NCBI GenBank assembly: GCA_963702765.1
Contig: CAVPEB010000053.1
Span: 1-64,000 of the forward strand
Direction of reading: 5' to 3'
From: DATMNR01 sp963702765
GTDB taxonomy: Bacteria; Chloroflexota; Ktedonobacteria; Ktedonobacterales; Ktedonobacteraceae
Length of the DNA: 64,000 bases
The position numbers and the translations under genes were made by a program. Positions 38,824 through 48,686 of this stretch are shown here, in pieces. The notes under the pieces were generated by a model, which was given only the letters and a program-made list of their open reading frames with translations, was not told the DNA's origin and ran no database searches. Every line of letters begins with the position of its first letter. Position 1 is the stretch's first letter.

Positions 38824-41800
38824 CTACGACCTCAATGCCTCGGATGGTGCAACTCTCCCAGCCTGCCATGCAGGAAGCAGGGCTGCTAGAAGCGAAGCTA
38901 ATAGCGCTATTCCTACAATCAGGCCTAGTTCCTGCCAGGGAATTGAAAATGTCAGACCCGTATGGAATTGTTCAAAGAAATTTACAGCAAAAATGTTGCG
39001 TGAGAGAATGAGGCCAAGAGTGACACCTATCAAACTACCAATACATCCTACGAAGAATGATTCACATAGGAATGCCCCCTGCAGTAGTCGTCTCTTAGAT
39101 CCCAGTGCGCGCAGCATGCCTATCTGTTGTCTTCGCTCAACCACAGCTCGAGTTCCTGTAATTGCAAGCGCAGCTACTCCCAGTAATAGTGTCAAACCGA
39201 CTACGCCTAATAACACATTACTGAGCAGAATACGTGGCCCTCGCACTAACCAGATTGCATCTTCCAGAACAGTTGTTTCCAGGCCATTATCCAGGAAGGC
39301 TGATCCCAGCGCCAGAGCTAAAGCCCGTTTATCCTGGCCTGGAGCAACTTTGAAATAGTATGTCTCAGCTTCAGGTGTCGTTGGGTCAGTTTGGAAATTG
39401 CTATACGCTTTTTGGGAGATGTACAGTCCAAAATGCGCGCTATCGCTGTTATCAACAACCCCTATAATGGTAAGTTTTAGTGCTGATTGTTGTTGGAAAC
39501 CGGCTACCCATACCTGTGTTGGCGCGAAGCTTGTTTCGCCTTGATACACTCCGCTCATCGTGTAGGTGAAGTATGGATCAAAACCTGGAGGAATTGTGGG
39601 AGAACCTGCAGCGTTAGGCGATGGAGCATTTGGATCATAGACTGGCGAATTGACCAGGCTAGATGGCCGGTAGGGGAGCGCTGAGTCATCGATAAGTGCA
39701 TAATTGGGATGGGTTTGTAATGCTTGCCAGATGGCATTATCGTTGTTGAACCCCTGTGCACGTGCGGTAAGGTGTAAGCCATAACCTTGTAAAAATCCTC
39801 CACTAACAACTTGGGCTGGATATATATGCCATGCTGGAGTATCAGCATCTGGCTGGATCACACCTATTGCTGTTGATGACTGTGTGCCTATTGCGCTAAA
39901 TGCATTGGGATCTATGCCGTGGCTGATTAGGGCTGAGCGGATGTCGGTAATTGGCTTAAAGTATGCCACCGCCTGAATATCATAGCCACCAGTCTGGTAG
40001 TTGATATCAGTATAGTTGTTCTGCATCGCATTCGTTATAACTGCCATGGTTGTCATTGCAAAAACGACCAGGCTAAACATGACAATACTCAAACCAGTTC
40101 GGAAACGGTTGTGCAAAGGATAAGCTGATGCCAACCTGGTCATGATTTGTAATCCTGGTAACCACGAGCAGAGTGCCAAAAGTGGTCGAATAAGTAGATC
40201 AGCATTCGCTATGAATGCCCAGACAACCCCAAATACCATCATTAAGCTTGCTACGAAGAAAACTTCTACTCCCCCCTGAAAGCGTGGCAATCCCAATATT
40301 GCTAATGCATCAAACGGTAGTGCCCAGTAAGCAAAGATCGTAAGCCCAACGACGGCGGCAAATATTCTTCGAACGTACTTCTTCCATGTATTTCTCCCCA
40401 ACTGATCTAAAATCCAGTCAACAACTGACACAAGAAGCAAACCTACACCAATCACGAGCAATGAAAGCCCAAGAGAAAAAGGTGTAATTTGTGATCTTTT
40501 TAATCCAAACTCAAACAATGCGTATCCAGCCAGTAATGGCAAGATGCCCAATCGTGCCAATCTGCTGATCAATCCAATCAAGGTTTCTGGAATTTGTTCT
40601 AGTATTATGCGCCGTAGCCTGGGTGTCGAGCCAATGCTCTTTATGAAACCAAACAACTGTGTTGAAAGCTCGATGAGAGAAGCAGATGGTCGTTCTGACT
40701 CGGGAAGATTACGTAGGGCATCCACTACAGTCATACGACTTACCACCCATGCTGAAATTCCAATGGAACAGAACGTGAAAATCACGCCCAGACAATAAGC
40801 AATCACAAGACTCCGAGGTTGGATGACAAGTTTGAGTGGAAAATTAAAACGCGCAAGAATAGGTCCGAGTGAGATGAAAAGGAGTACCCCAATACCAATG
40901 CCGATAAACAGGCCAATAAATGAAGCGATAAAATCGTAGACTGTTCCCTCGAATATGTACATCAAAACGAGATGCCTGCGCTGAACACCTATAGCGCGTG
41001 CCATACCCATCTCTGCTCGACGTTCAGCCGCTAATAGCACAAATATCAGAAATATCAAAAGGAGGCTGATGGCTAAAGCAAAAAGAGCAAAAAGAGTAAA
41101 AATGCGGGAAAAAATATCATCAGCAAGTTGAGCTAACTGCGCACCCTGTTCTTTGACCTCATTGACATGGAGATAGGAGGGAATTCCCGCGCTCAATGTC
41201 TGCTTAACACTTTCTGAAACATCAAACCCGATCGAATCTGTTCCGTGAATTGATACAAAAATCTGGGTGATATCATCGAAACGGTGTTCAATGTCACGAA
41301 AAGTTTTTACCTGGCTTATAATATACGGTTGCTCCCCGACAAGTCCTCCATCAGCGATGATTGCTTGTACATGCATCGTATATCGCTTCCCTGGCCAGCG
41401 CTTAGAATACAAATAGATCGTATCTCCAGCATGTGCGTTTATAAGCACCGCCAATGTATGGTTGAGGTAAACCTGGTTGGTTTGAAGATCGGCAATGTGG
41501 TACTGTACTTTGCTGGTATCGTCTTGAATTGTACCAAAACCTTGTTCACTACCAGGTAAGACGCCAAGGGCTGTGACTTTTGAGCGTACCTGGCGAGAAG
41601 TCACATCCGCGACCAGCACACCCTGTTCAATCAATGCTGCCCCAATTGCTGCAATATTGGGATCATTCCGAACCCTATTGCGCAGTTGATAATAGATACG
41701 ATCATCAAAGAATCCAGGTGAGCTTGAGCTTTGAATAGTCTCATCCACATTTCCAAGGTTAGAGACAGCGACTGTTTGCACTGCTGCCGAAATCACATCA

Positions 41801-42018
41801 CCAGTAGCAAGTACACTGGATAGGAGTGTAGTCGAAAGCATAAGCGCGAATACAATTAACAGCATTTGTGAACGGCGACGGGGAATATTTCGGATACCAA
41901 TTTTGAAAAAAATTGCATTCGTGATTGCCAGTGCACTCACACCAATTATGATACAGATGGTTATCGCTACCAGGATAATAGTGAGAGTATCCAATGGAAT
42001 ACCGAAAAGTTGAGTCAT
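38824..42018 (-). CDS. ABC transporter permease, two FtsX/MacB domains
   Basis: 1064 residues from ATG 42018; the frame runs 93 bases further but overlaps the upstream GDSL gene. A hydrophobic helix near the start and a MacB-like periplasmic core domain are followed by a first FtsX domain (ARAIGVQRRHLVLMYIFEG), an internal set of helices, a second soluble domain and a second FtsX domain (LRALGSKRRLLQGAFLCES), ending PAWQAGRVAPSEALRS. About 10 membrane helices are expected. It pairs with the ATPase 12 bases downstream. Confidence 0.9.
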   Translation of the reverse strand: MTQLFGIPLDTLTIILVAITICIIIGVSALAITNAIFFKIGIRNIPRRRSQMLLIVFALMLSTTLLSSVLATGDVISAAVQTVAVSNLGNVDETIQSSSSPGFFDDRIYYQLRNRVRNDPNIAAIGAALIEQGVLVADVTSRQVRSKVTALGVLPGSEQGFGTIQDDTSKVQYHIADLQTNQVYLNHTLAVLINAHAGDTIYLYSKRWPGKRYTMHVQAIIADGGLVGEQPYIISQVKTFRDIEHRFDDITQIFVSIHGTDSIGFDVSESVKQTLSAGIPSYLHVNEVKEQGAQLAQLADDIFSRIFTLFALFALAISLLLIFLIFVLLAAERRAEMGMARAIGVQRRHLVLMYIFEGTVYDFIASFIGLFIGIGIGVLLFISLGPILARFNFPLKLVIQPRSLVIAYCLGVIFTFCSIGISAWVVSRMTVVDALRNLPESERPSASLIELSTQLFGFIKSIGSTPRLRRIILEQIPETLIGLISRLARLGILPLLAGYALFEFGLKRSQITPFSLGLSLLVIGVGLLLVSVVDWILDQLGRNTWKKYVRRIFAAVVGLTIFAYWALPFDALAILGLPRFQGGVEVFFVASLMMVFGVVWAFIANADLLIRPLLALCSWLPGLQIMTRLASAYPLHNRFRTGLSIVMFSLVVFAMTTMAVITNAMQNNYTDINYQTGGYDIQAVAYFKPITDIRSALISHGIDPNAFSAIGTQSSTAIGVIQPDADTPAWHIYPAQVVSGGFLQGYGLHLTARAQGFNNDNAIWQALQTHPNYALIDDSALPYRPSSLVNSPVYDPNAPSPNAAGSPTIPPGFDPYFTYTMSGVYQGETSFAPTQVWVAGFQQQSALKLTIIGVVDNSDSAHFGLYISQKAYSNFQTDPTTPEAETYYFKVAPGQDKRALALALGSAFLDNGLETTVLEDAIWLVRGPRILLSNVLLGVVGLTLLLGVAALAITGTRAVVERRQQIGMLRALGSKRRLLQGAFLCESFFVGCIGSLIGVTLGLILSRNIFAVNFFEQFHTGLTFSIPWQELGLIVGIALLASLLAALLPAWQAGRVAPSEALRS

Positions 42019-42028
42019 ATATGCACGT

Positions 42029-42820
42029 TCATCTCTGAGATTGCTGTAAAGTCTTGTAAAATAACTCCGCAATCTGTGAATACCCGAGATCAGTCGGATG
42101 TAAGCCATCATTGCTGATATATTCTGGGTGGGCTCTCAGGTTGTAATTTTGCTGGGACATGTCCACCAGTATAGCATGGTGTTGTTGCGCTTCTTGAGCG
42201 ATAGCGAGATTGTATTCATCAATTACGTTGAGCAACTCTTGCTGATTGTAAGATGCAAAATACGGCAGAAGTGTTAGATCTGGAATATTTGCTATTAAAA
42301 TACGTGCCGATGATGCTCCATACTGTAGGCGTGTCAGCAGAATATCCAGATCGTGAGAGTAGCTATTGACAGGTACTTTATCTGCGATATCGTTCACACC
42401 TAGCCAGATGGTGATCAGTTTTGGATGTGAGTCGAGCGCAACAGGAAGTTCTAAGCTAAGGGCATCATGAAGCGTAGTTCCCGGTATACCAAGATTGATG
42501 AGATGGACCTTTTGATTGAGTTTATCGGCTAGATCAGTTGGCCAGTTCTCCATATAAGGATCTGATGTGCCGATCCCAAATGTATCAGAGGCTCCAATAG
42601 CCACGTAGGTAATCTGATTGGATACCTTGTTTGCCTGCTCTTGATTGCTGGTATTACTCGTTTGCGCTTCCTGGGACTGGCCACAACTTATGCAAAAAAA
42701 CAGCAGAAAACACAGTGAAGAAATTGAAAGGACGACTTTCACTCGTATGCCTGATTTTTGGTGGCACTGTTTATGGCTAAGCAGAGGATTATCTGCGCTA
42801 TATAGTCTGCCAGAGTTCAT
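42029..42820 (-). CDS. SGNH/GDSL-type hydrolase, putative lipoprotein
   Basis: 263 residues from ATG 42820, or from GTG 42742, which would leave a shorter, classical lipoprotein signal (VVLSISSLCFLLFFCISC with the lipobox Cys). The SGNH blocks are GASDTFGIG (Ser nucleophile, with A for G in GDS), GIPGTTL, WLGVNDI (Asn) and DGLHPTDLGY (Asp/His). It likely hydrolyses an ester at the cell surface. It lies 10 bases upstream of the ABC permease, so the exporter and this enzyme may work on the same lipid or ester. Confidence 0.85.
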   Translation of the reverse strand: MNSGRLYSADNPLLSHKQCHQKSGIRVKVVLSISSLCFLLFFCISCGQSQEAQTSNTSNQEQANKVSNQITYVAIGASDTFGIGTSDPYMENWPTDLADKLNQKVHLINLGIPGTTLHDALSLELPVALDSHPKLITIWLGVNDIADKVPVNSYSHDLDILLTRLQYGASSARILIANIPDLTLLPYFASYNQQELLNVIDEYNLAIAQEAQQHHAILVDMSQQNYNLRAHPEYISNDGLHPTDLGYSQIAELFYKTLQQSQR

Positions 42821-43104
42821 GGTTGTACCAAGTTAGCTTCCTGGCTATCATTTTACTGTAGCGACTTAATGATTATAGCATATAGGTTCCACATTGCTCT
42901 TAAATCTACATCTTTTGAAATGCCGCTACATTCATTAAACACGGATCAACCAGGATTTATTTTCTATCTTCCTGAAATGAAGTTGGTTATGATACACTGT
43001 TGTAGCTTATCTTATGAGCGCTTTCCCCAAATTGGTATATTGTGTGCTGGCAATTGAGTGTTTACTTGCTCCGACGCCAGTAATAGTAAAAGTATGGAGA
43101 TGTT

Positions 43105-46092
43105 ATGGGAAACGAGCATGCTACAGTAAATTTTCAAGCAAATTCATCTTCCAATGCTGCATCTTCTAAACAGCAACCTGTGATCGATCCTTCCTTACTT
43201 CATTCGCTTGAATGGCGTCTTATTGGCCCATTTCGCGGAGGAAGGGTAGTCGCGGTAGCAGGAGATCCAGCACATCCCCTGGTATTTTATTTTGGATCGA
43301 CAGGAGGGGGTGTCTGGAAAACAACTGATGGTGGATTGGTCTGGGAAAATGTGTCAGACGGATTTTTTAAACGCGCTTCAGTTGGCGCGATCGCTGTCTC
43401 AAACTCCGATCCTAATATTGTGTATGTTGGTATGGGCGAGACTACTATTCGAGGCAATGTCTCACATGGCGATGGAGTATATAAATCCACCGATGGAGGA
43501 AGGACCTGGACTCATCTTGGTCTGGAAAATACCAGAAATATTGCTAAAGTATGCATTCATCCCCAAAATCCTGATCTGGTGTATGTCGCAGCGCTGGGTC
43601 ATGCTCATGGGCCAAATCCTGAAAGGGGATTATATCGTTCATCTGATGGCGGAAAAACATGGCAGCACATCCTGTTCAAAAGCGATAAGGTAGGAGCCAA
43701 TGACCTCACATTAGATCCAAATAATCCACGCATAGTATACGTGGCCTTCTGGGAAACTGAACGCAAACCTTATACGCTCATTAGCGGAGGTGAAGGATGT
43801 GGTATCTTCAAATCGGTTGATGGTGGAGATACCTGGAACGAGATAACACGGAATCAAGGCCTGCCGAAAGGGATGCTTGGTAAGATCGGACTTGCTGTTT
43901 CCCCTGCCAAGGAAAATCGCGTCTGGGCTGCCATTGACGCCGAAGATGGGGCAATTTTCATGTCCGATGATGGAGGTGAGAACTGGGAGAGACGAAGTGA
44001 GGATCGCAATCTACGCGCTCGCCCATGGTATTACCAGCATATGTATGCCGATCCCCAGGACCCAGAAACTATCTGGGTTTTGAATGTCCAGGCATGGAAA
44101 TCTGTTGATGGAGGGAGAACATTTTTCGAGGTATATATTCCCCATGGAGATCACCACGACTTGTGGATTGATCCCCAAAATCCCCAACGCATAATTCAGG
44201 GAAATGATGGCGGGGCCTGTATCTCATTCAATGGAGGAAATAGCTGGTCTACCATCTATAATCAGCCCACTGCGGAATTTTACCATGTAACAACTGATAA
44301 CCAGGTTCCTTACAGAGTCTATGCGGCTCAGCAAGATAACACGACAATCAGCTTGCCCAGTCGCTCCAATCTTGCTGGTATCACGCAATCGGACTCGTAC
44401 GAAGTTGGAGGTGGCGAGAGCGGCTATATTGCTGTTCGTCCAGATAATCCGAATATCGTGTTTGCAGGGAATTATCATGGTTATCTTACACGTTACGATC
44501 ATCATTCCCGGCAGGAACGAAATATCACCGTTTGGCCTGAAGCAGCTACAGGTTGGGGCGCGAAGGATGTGAAGTATCGTTTTCAATGGACTTTTCCCAC
44601 CATGCTTTCACCTCATGATCCCAATGTGCTGTATGTGACTGGTAATCATGTCTTTCGTTCAATCAACGAGGGCAGCAGTTGGGAAATTATTAGCCCAGAT
44701 CTCACTCGTAACGATATCTCCAAGTTGGAACCCTCTGGTGGCCCAGTCACAAGAGATAATACTGGCACTGAGTTTTACTGTACTATCTTCGCATTTGCCG
44801 AGTCTCCCATCCAAAAAGGATTGTTTTGGGCTGGATCAGATGATGGCTTGATTCATATTTCACAAGATGATGGAAAGAACTGGAGGAACGTCACCCCAAC
44901 GGATTTACCTGAATGGTCGCTCATCAGTATCATTGAGCCTTCTCCACATGATCCTGCGGTTGCCTATGTCGCAGCGAACCGCTATAAGTGGGACGATTTC
45001 CAACCATATCTTTATAAAACAAACGATTATGGAGCAACCTGGACAAAAATTACGACAGGTATTGCGGATAATGAATTTACAAGAGTGATCCGCGAAGATC
45101 CAATTAGGCGAGGACTTTTATTTGCTGGAACAGAAGCTGGTATTTTCGTTTCATTTGACGATGGAGAATATTGGCAATCTCTGCGCCTGAATTTGCCTGT
45201 AGTGCCCATCCATGATCTTGTTATTAAAGATACTGACCTCATTGTAGCTACACACGGCCGCTCGCTATGGATTCTGGACGACTTGACTCCTTTACGTTTT
45301 ATTAGTCAAGAGCTTCAAAATGCCACAATCTATCTGTTCAAGCCGCGACCTACAGTGCGTTTTATGACGAGTTGGGGATTTTCACATCCATCAGGCCCGG
45401 GAACTTTTTATCGAATGACAGGCGATAGGATGATTACGGCTCGACGCCAGCGCAAGCCCGGTGGGGGTATGGTTGATCGCAATATGGATGCGGGTGAAAA
45501 TCCACCTGATGGTGTGATCGTCTACTATTTTCTGAAGCAGAAACCTGAAGGAGAGGTGAAGCTCACCTTTCGAACTATGCAAGGTGAAGTGATCAAAGCA
45601 TTCACAAGCGAGGCTAGTCGAATCCTATCGTTAGAAGGGGCTGTAGATCCGACAGACGAAGAGGAGGAGAAAGAGAAAAAAGATCCGAGTGTTCCCAAAG
45701 AAGCAGGGACAAACCGTTTTATCTGGAACATGTGCTTCCCGGACCCAAAGAAAATTGATGGCTATGTGGCATCTGAGGCTGTAATGACAGGACCCGCTGC
45801 CGCTCCTGGTAACTATCTGGTGGAACTTGAGGTGGGAGATCAAACCTTGACCGAAATTTTCGAAATCCAGAAGGACCCGAGAGGGACAGCTTCACAAGAA
45901 GACCTGGACGCTCAATTTGAACTGCTTCTCAGACTGAGGAATAAGCTCTCAGAAACCCACGATGCTATCAATATGCTAAGAAATATCCGACAGCAAGTTG
46001 AAGATTGGGTGAGACGTTCGAGAGAACGGCAAGATCATGAGGCTATCGTCGCATCTGCGCATGTCAATAAAAGAGAAATTAGCTCCGATTGA
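43105..46092 (+). CDS. VPS10/sortilin-like BNR-repeat protein (cut short by a one-base insertion)
   Basis: 995 residues, a beta-propeller protein with many Asp-box repeats of the form SxDxGxxW: TTDGGLVW, STDGGRTW, SSDGGKTW, SVDGGDTW, SDDGGENW, SVDGGRTF, SQDDGKNW and SFDDGEYW. No signal peptide is evident, which is odd for a family often secreted. The last part has a charged loop and a helical tail; an extra A in AAAA (46069-46072) puts the family's usual end (PIEDELTQSKA...) in the next frame. Annotated relatives are called glycosyl hydrolases, but no catalytic activity can be assigned. Confidence 0.85.
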   Translation: MGNEHATVNFQANSSSNAASSKQQPVIDPSLLHSLEWRLIGPFRGGRVVAVAGDPAHPLVFYFGSTGGGVWKTTDGGLVWENVSDGFFKRASVGAIAVSNSDPNIVYVGMGETTIRGNVSHGDGVYKSTDGGRTWTHLGLENTRNIAKVCIHPQNPDLVYVAALGHAHGPNPERGLYRSSDGGKTWQHILFKSDKVGANDLTLDPNNPRIVYVAFWETERKPYTLISGGEGCGIFKSVDGGDTWNEITRNQGLPKGMLGKIGLAVSPAKENRVWAAIDAEDGAIFMSDDGGENWERRSEDRNLRARPWYYQHMYADPQDPETIWVLNVQAWKSVDGGRTFFEVYIPHGDHHDLWIDPQNPQRIIQGNDGGACISFNGGNSWSTIYNQPTAEFYHVTTDNQVPYRVYAAQQDNTTISLPSRSNLAGITQSDSYEVGGGESGYIAVRPDNPNIVFAGNYHGYLTRYDHHSRQERNITVWPEAATGWGAKDVKYRFQWTFPTMLSPHDPNVLYVTGNHVFRSINEGSSWEIISPDLTRNDISKLEPSGGPVTRDNTGTEFYCTIFAFAESPIQKGLFWAGSDDGLIHISQDDGKNWRNVTPTDLPEWSLISIIEPSPHDPAVAYVAANRYKWDDFQPYLYKTNDYGATWTKITTGIADNEFTRVIREDPIRRGLLFAGTEAGIFVSFDDGEYWQSLRLNLPVVPIHDLVIKDTDLIVATHGRSLWILDDLTPLRFISQELQNATIYLFKPRPTVRFMTSWGFSHPSGPGTFYRMTGDRMITARRQRKPGGGMVDRNMDAGENPPDGVIVYYFLKQKPEGEVKLTFRTMQGEVIKAFTSEASRILSLEGAVDPTDEEEEKEKKDPSVPKEAGTNRFIWNMCFPDPKKIDGYVASEAVMTGPAAAPGNYLVELEVGDQTLTEIFEIQKDPRGTASQEDLDAQFELLLRLRNKLSETHDAINMLRNIRQQVEDWVRRSRERQDHEAIVASAHVNKREISSD

Positions 46093-46378
46093 AGACGAAT
46101 TGACTCAATCAAAAGCTAAAACTCGGCAAGATACAATGAATTGGCCAGTCAAGCTCAATGGTAAACTAGCCTGGCTTGCAGCGGTCATATCTAGTGCTCA
46201 GGCTGCACCAACCAGCCAGATCTATGAGCTTTATGAGGATCTTGTACAGCGCATCGATGTGCAACTACAGCGGCTCAAGGAGGTCATCAATACGGATGTG
46301 GCCGCATTTAATCAACTGATGAGTGAATCTGGAGTGCCAGCGGTCATCCCTATTTCGACAATTCCAGTGAAACGCTGA
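46069..46378 (+). pseudogene. Detached C-terminus of the BNR-repeat protein
   Basis: In the +1 frame after the AAAA run, about 100 codons read EKLAPIEDELTQSKAKTRQD, then KLNGKLAWLAAVISSAQAAP and LVQRIDVQLQRLKEV, which matches the C-terminal helical tail of the same family. No own ribosome site precedes it. Removing one A joins it to the preceding gene, giving about 1090 residues. Confidence 0.75.
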
Positions 46379-46443
46379 ATACGGAATATGGGCAGACAAA
46401 GCAATCTATGGTATCATACTCCAAAACTTGAAGAAGGATATTT

Positions 46444-47541
46444 ATGCAGCACGATCCAACGAGCCAGCTACAAAGATGGATAAAAGAACACGGGCTTGAC
46501 GCTTTTCTCGTTATTCAGCCACAGAACCGCTCGTATCTGAGTGGCTGGTTCAATGAAGACACGGAAGGCGCAGGTTTGCTGCTGGTAGGTGAGAACCGAC
46601 AGATACTATTGACCAACACACTTTATAAAGAGATAGCCGAGAAAGAGGCTACAGGTTGGAAAGTGATCGTGCCTTTAGCGCGCGGTTATGCTCCGATTAT
46701 TGCTGAACTTGCTGGTGAATATAGTTGGAAAAAGATCGGTTTCGAATCTGATGCTATCACATATGCTGAATATGAGAAGGTCAGGGATGCAGGTAAGGAC
46801 ATCTTTACTCTCCAGGCATTCGAGCAAAGCCCTGTAGAGCATTTGCGACTTGTAAAGCGACCGTATGAACTGGAATTGCTCAAGCATGCAATTTCCATTA
46901 CAGATCAAACCTTTGCCCATCTCTGCGAGTGGATACAACCAGGTATGACCGAAAAAGAGGTGCAATGGGAAATTTTGCGCAAAATGGTAGAATTAGGTGC
47001 CGATGGTACATCTTTTGAGTCGATTGTCGCTTCTGGTCCAAATAGCTCAATGCCACATGCTCATGCGAGCGAGCGCCAAATTCAAGCGGGTGAACTTATC
47101 ACGATCGATATGGGGGCCAGGTACAAGGGTTATTGTGCAGATATGACTCGTACCATTTGCCTGGGTGAACCCGCTGATCCGCGGGCGCATGAGGTATATC
47201 AGGCTGTGCTTCGAGCTATGAAGACATGTGAGTCGGGAATTTATGGAGGCATCTCGGGCAAAGATGCAGATGCGCTAGCTCGTAATGCTCTTGAAGATTT
47301 GGCAGAGTACTATGTTCATGGCACAGGCCACGGTGTAGGCCTACAGATTCATGAAAGCCCATCACTATCACCACGTGCCTCGGACGATGTACAACTGCCT
47401 GACGGCTCTGTCGTTACTGTTGAACCTGGTGTTTATATTCCAGGTTGGGGTGGAGTGCGTATCGAGGATTGTGTTCTGGTTACTGAGAACGGCTCTGAAG
47501 TATTAACAAAATCACCAACAGGACTGGTGATTTCGCGCTAA
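46444..47541 (+). CDS. Xaa-Pro aminopeptidase / M24 family metallopeptidase
   Basis: 365 residues in two domains: an N-terminal creatinase-like domain (to ~130) and a pita-bread C-terminal domain. The metal ligands are visible as TIDMGARYKGYCADMTRT (two Asp), GTGHGVGLQIHE (His), VTVEPGVYI (Glu) and VRIEDCVLV (Glu). It releases N-terminal residues ahead of proline. GAAGGA lies before the ATG. efp begins 19 bases downstream, so the two are in one operon, an arrangement common in other bacteria. Confidence 0.92.
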   Translation: MQHDPTSQLQRWIKEHGLDAFLVIQPQNRSYLSGWFNEDTEGAGLLLVGENRQILLTNTLYKEIAEKEATGWKVIVPLARGYAPIIAELAGEYSWKKIGFESDAITYAEYEKVRDAGKDIFTLQAFEQSPVEHLRLVKRPYELELLKHAISITDQTFAHLCEWIQPGMTEKEVQWEILRKMVELGADGTSFESIVASGPNSSMPHAHASERQIQAGELITIDMGARYKGYCADMTRTICLGEPADPRAHEVYQAVLRAMKTCESGIYGGISGKDADALARNALEDLAEYYVHGTGHGVGLQIHESPSLSPRASDDVQLPDGSVVTVEPGVYIPGWGGVRIEDCVLVTENGSEVLTKSPTGLVISR

Positions 47542-47560
47542 ATGTAAGGAGATTTGAAGA

Positions 47561-48118
47561 ATGATATCTACTGGTGATCTGAGAAAAGGAGTAACCATTG
47601 AATTTGAAGGGCAACCCTGTAGCATACTTGATTGGCAACATGTAAAAATGGGTCGAGGTGGCGCAATCGTTCGTATGAAACTTCGTAATTTGCGTACTGG
47701 CTCAACAATAGATCGCACATGTGACGCAGGTGATAAGTTCAAACGCGTCTATTTGGATCGCAGCTCAGTTATCTATCAATATCAAGATGGTGATCAATAT
47801 CATTTTATGGATACGAGCACCTACGACGATATTATACTGACCGGAGAACAGCTAGGCGATACCAAAAATTATCTGATCGATAATCTGGAGCTTGATCTAA
47901 TCCACCTTGACGGGGACCCTATATCGGTCGAGCCGCCAGAAAAAGTGGTATTGCGTGTTGAATATACTGAACCTGGATTCAAAGGCGATACAGCAACGGG
48001 AGGTACCAAACCTGCAACCATGGAAACAGGTCTGGTAGTCCACGTACCTCTTTTCGTATCGACGGGTGACATGATTCGTGTGAATACGACAACTGGCGCT
48101 TATGTAGAGCGTGCTTAA
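47561..48118 (+). CDS. efp: Translation elongation factor P
   Basis: 185 residues, the normal length, with the KOW-like N domain and two OB domains; the C-terminal signature region is LFVSTGDMIRVNTTTGAYVE. It relieves ribosomes stalled at polyproline. The loop that carries the modified residue reads HVKMGRGGA, so Arg32 stands at the tip where Escherichia coli has a beta-lysylated Lys and where Pseudomonas has a rhamnosylated Arg; the usual Pro before Gly is Met. No modifying enzyme gene is in the window. AAGGAG precedes the start. Confidence 0.97.
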   Translation: MISTGDLRKGVTIEFEGQPCSILDWQHVKMGRGGAIVRMKLRNLRTGSTIDRTCDAGDKFKRVYLDRSSVIYQYQDGDQYHFMDTSTYDDIILTGEQLGDTKNYLIDNLELDLIHLDGDPISVEPPEKVVLRVEYTEPGFKGDTATGGTKPATMETGLVVHVPLFVSTGDMIRVNTTTGAYVERA

Positions 48119-48150
48119 AACTGTATATGTTTCTGGTTGGAGAAACGTTA

Positions 48151-48678
48151 ATGGACGGAAACAGCTACATTCCCGCTGCGAAAACCAGCCTGCCAAATGA
48201 ATCGCAGGATGATACAACTGCCAATGTCATGAGTATTGAGCAGTTACAGCGTCTCGTTCGATTGCTCGATAATAGTGATGTCTCTGAACTTGAGTTGAAG
48301 CGCCCTGCAGAAGGAACTCATCTGCTGCTGCGCAAGGCAACGACTCATGTTAGCAATGAACATTCATTAGAGAATCAGTATGTACCTGTGACCTTAAATA
48401 TTCCCGCCGCGATAGAACCTGATAAAACGGAACACAAAATTCTTGCACCTTTAGTTGGAACTTTTCATACCTGGGCAAAACCGAAGGGAGGTAACCTGGT
48501 TGCTGTAGGTGATCGCGTGAAAGCAGGTCAACTCGTAGGCACCATCGAGTCACTTAATGTACTAAACGAAGTGGAAAGCACTGTTGCTGGTCATGTAGTT
48601 GAGATCTTTGTGCAAGAGGGGCAACCTGTAGAGTATGGGCAGGTCCTCATGACCATTGACAGCCTGGCTGAGGGATAG
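48151..48678 (+). CDS. Biotin carboxyl carrier-like protein lacking the biotin-acceptor lysine
   Basis: 175 residues from ATG 48151 (GGAGAAAC ahead; an upstream ATG at 48127 has no site). The first 90 residues look like the AccB N-terminal region (SIEQLQRLVRLLDNSDVSEL) and the last 80 are a biotinyl/lipoyl domain (LAPLVGTFHTWAKPKGGNLV). The acceptor motif EAMKxMNE is replaced by ESLNVLNE, with Asn136 (codon 48556-48558) where the biotinylated Lys should be. accC is absent; xseA follows by 9 bases. It may be a non-biotinylated paralog. I recall similar ESLN variants in other Chloroflexota, but could not check. Confidence 0.8.
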   Translation: MDGNSYIPAAKTSLPNESQDDTTANVMSIEQLQRLVRLLDNSDVSELELKRPAEGTHLLLRKATTHVSNEHSLENQYVPVTLNIPAAIEPDKTEHKILAPLVGTFHTWAKPKGGNLVAVGDRVKAGQLVGTIESLNVLNEVESTVAGHVVEIFVQEGQPVEYGQVLMTIDSLAEG

Positions 48679-48686
48679 AGGACAGA

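Noticed and set aside
46061..46075. Programmed frameshifting in the BNR gene
   Set aside because: The run is only AAAA without a slippery heptamer or downstream structure; a random one-base insertion is simpler.
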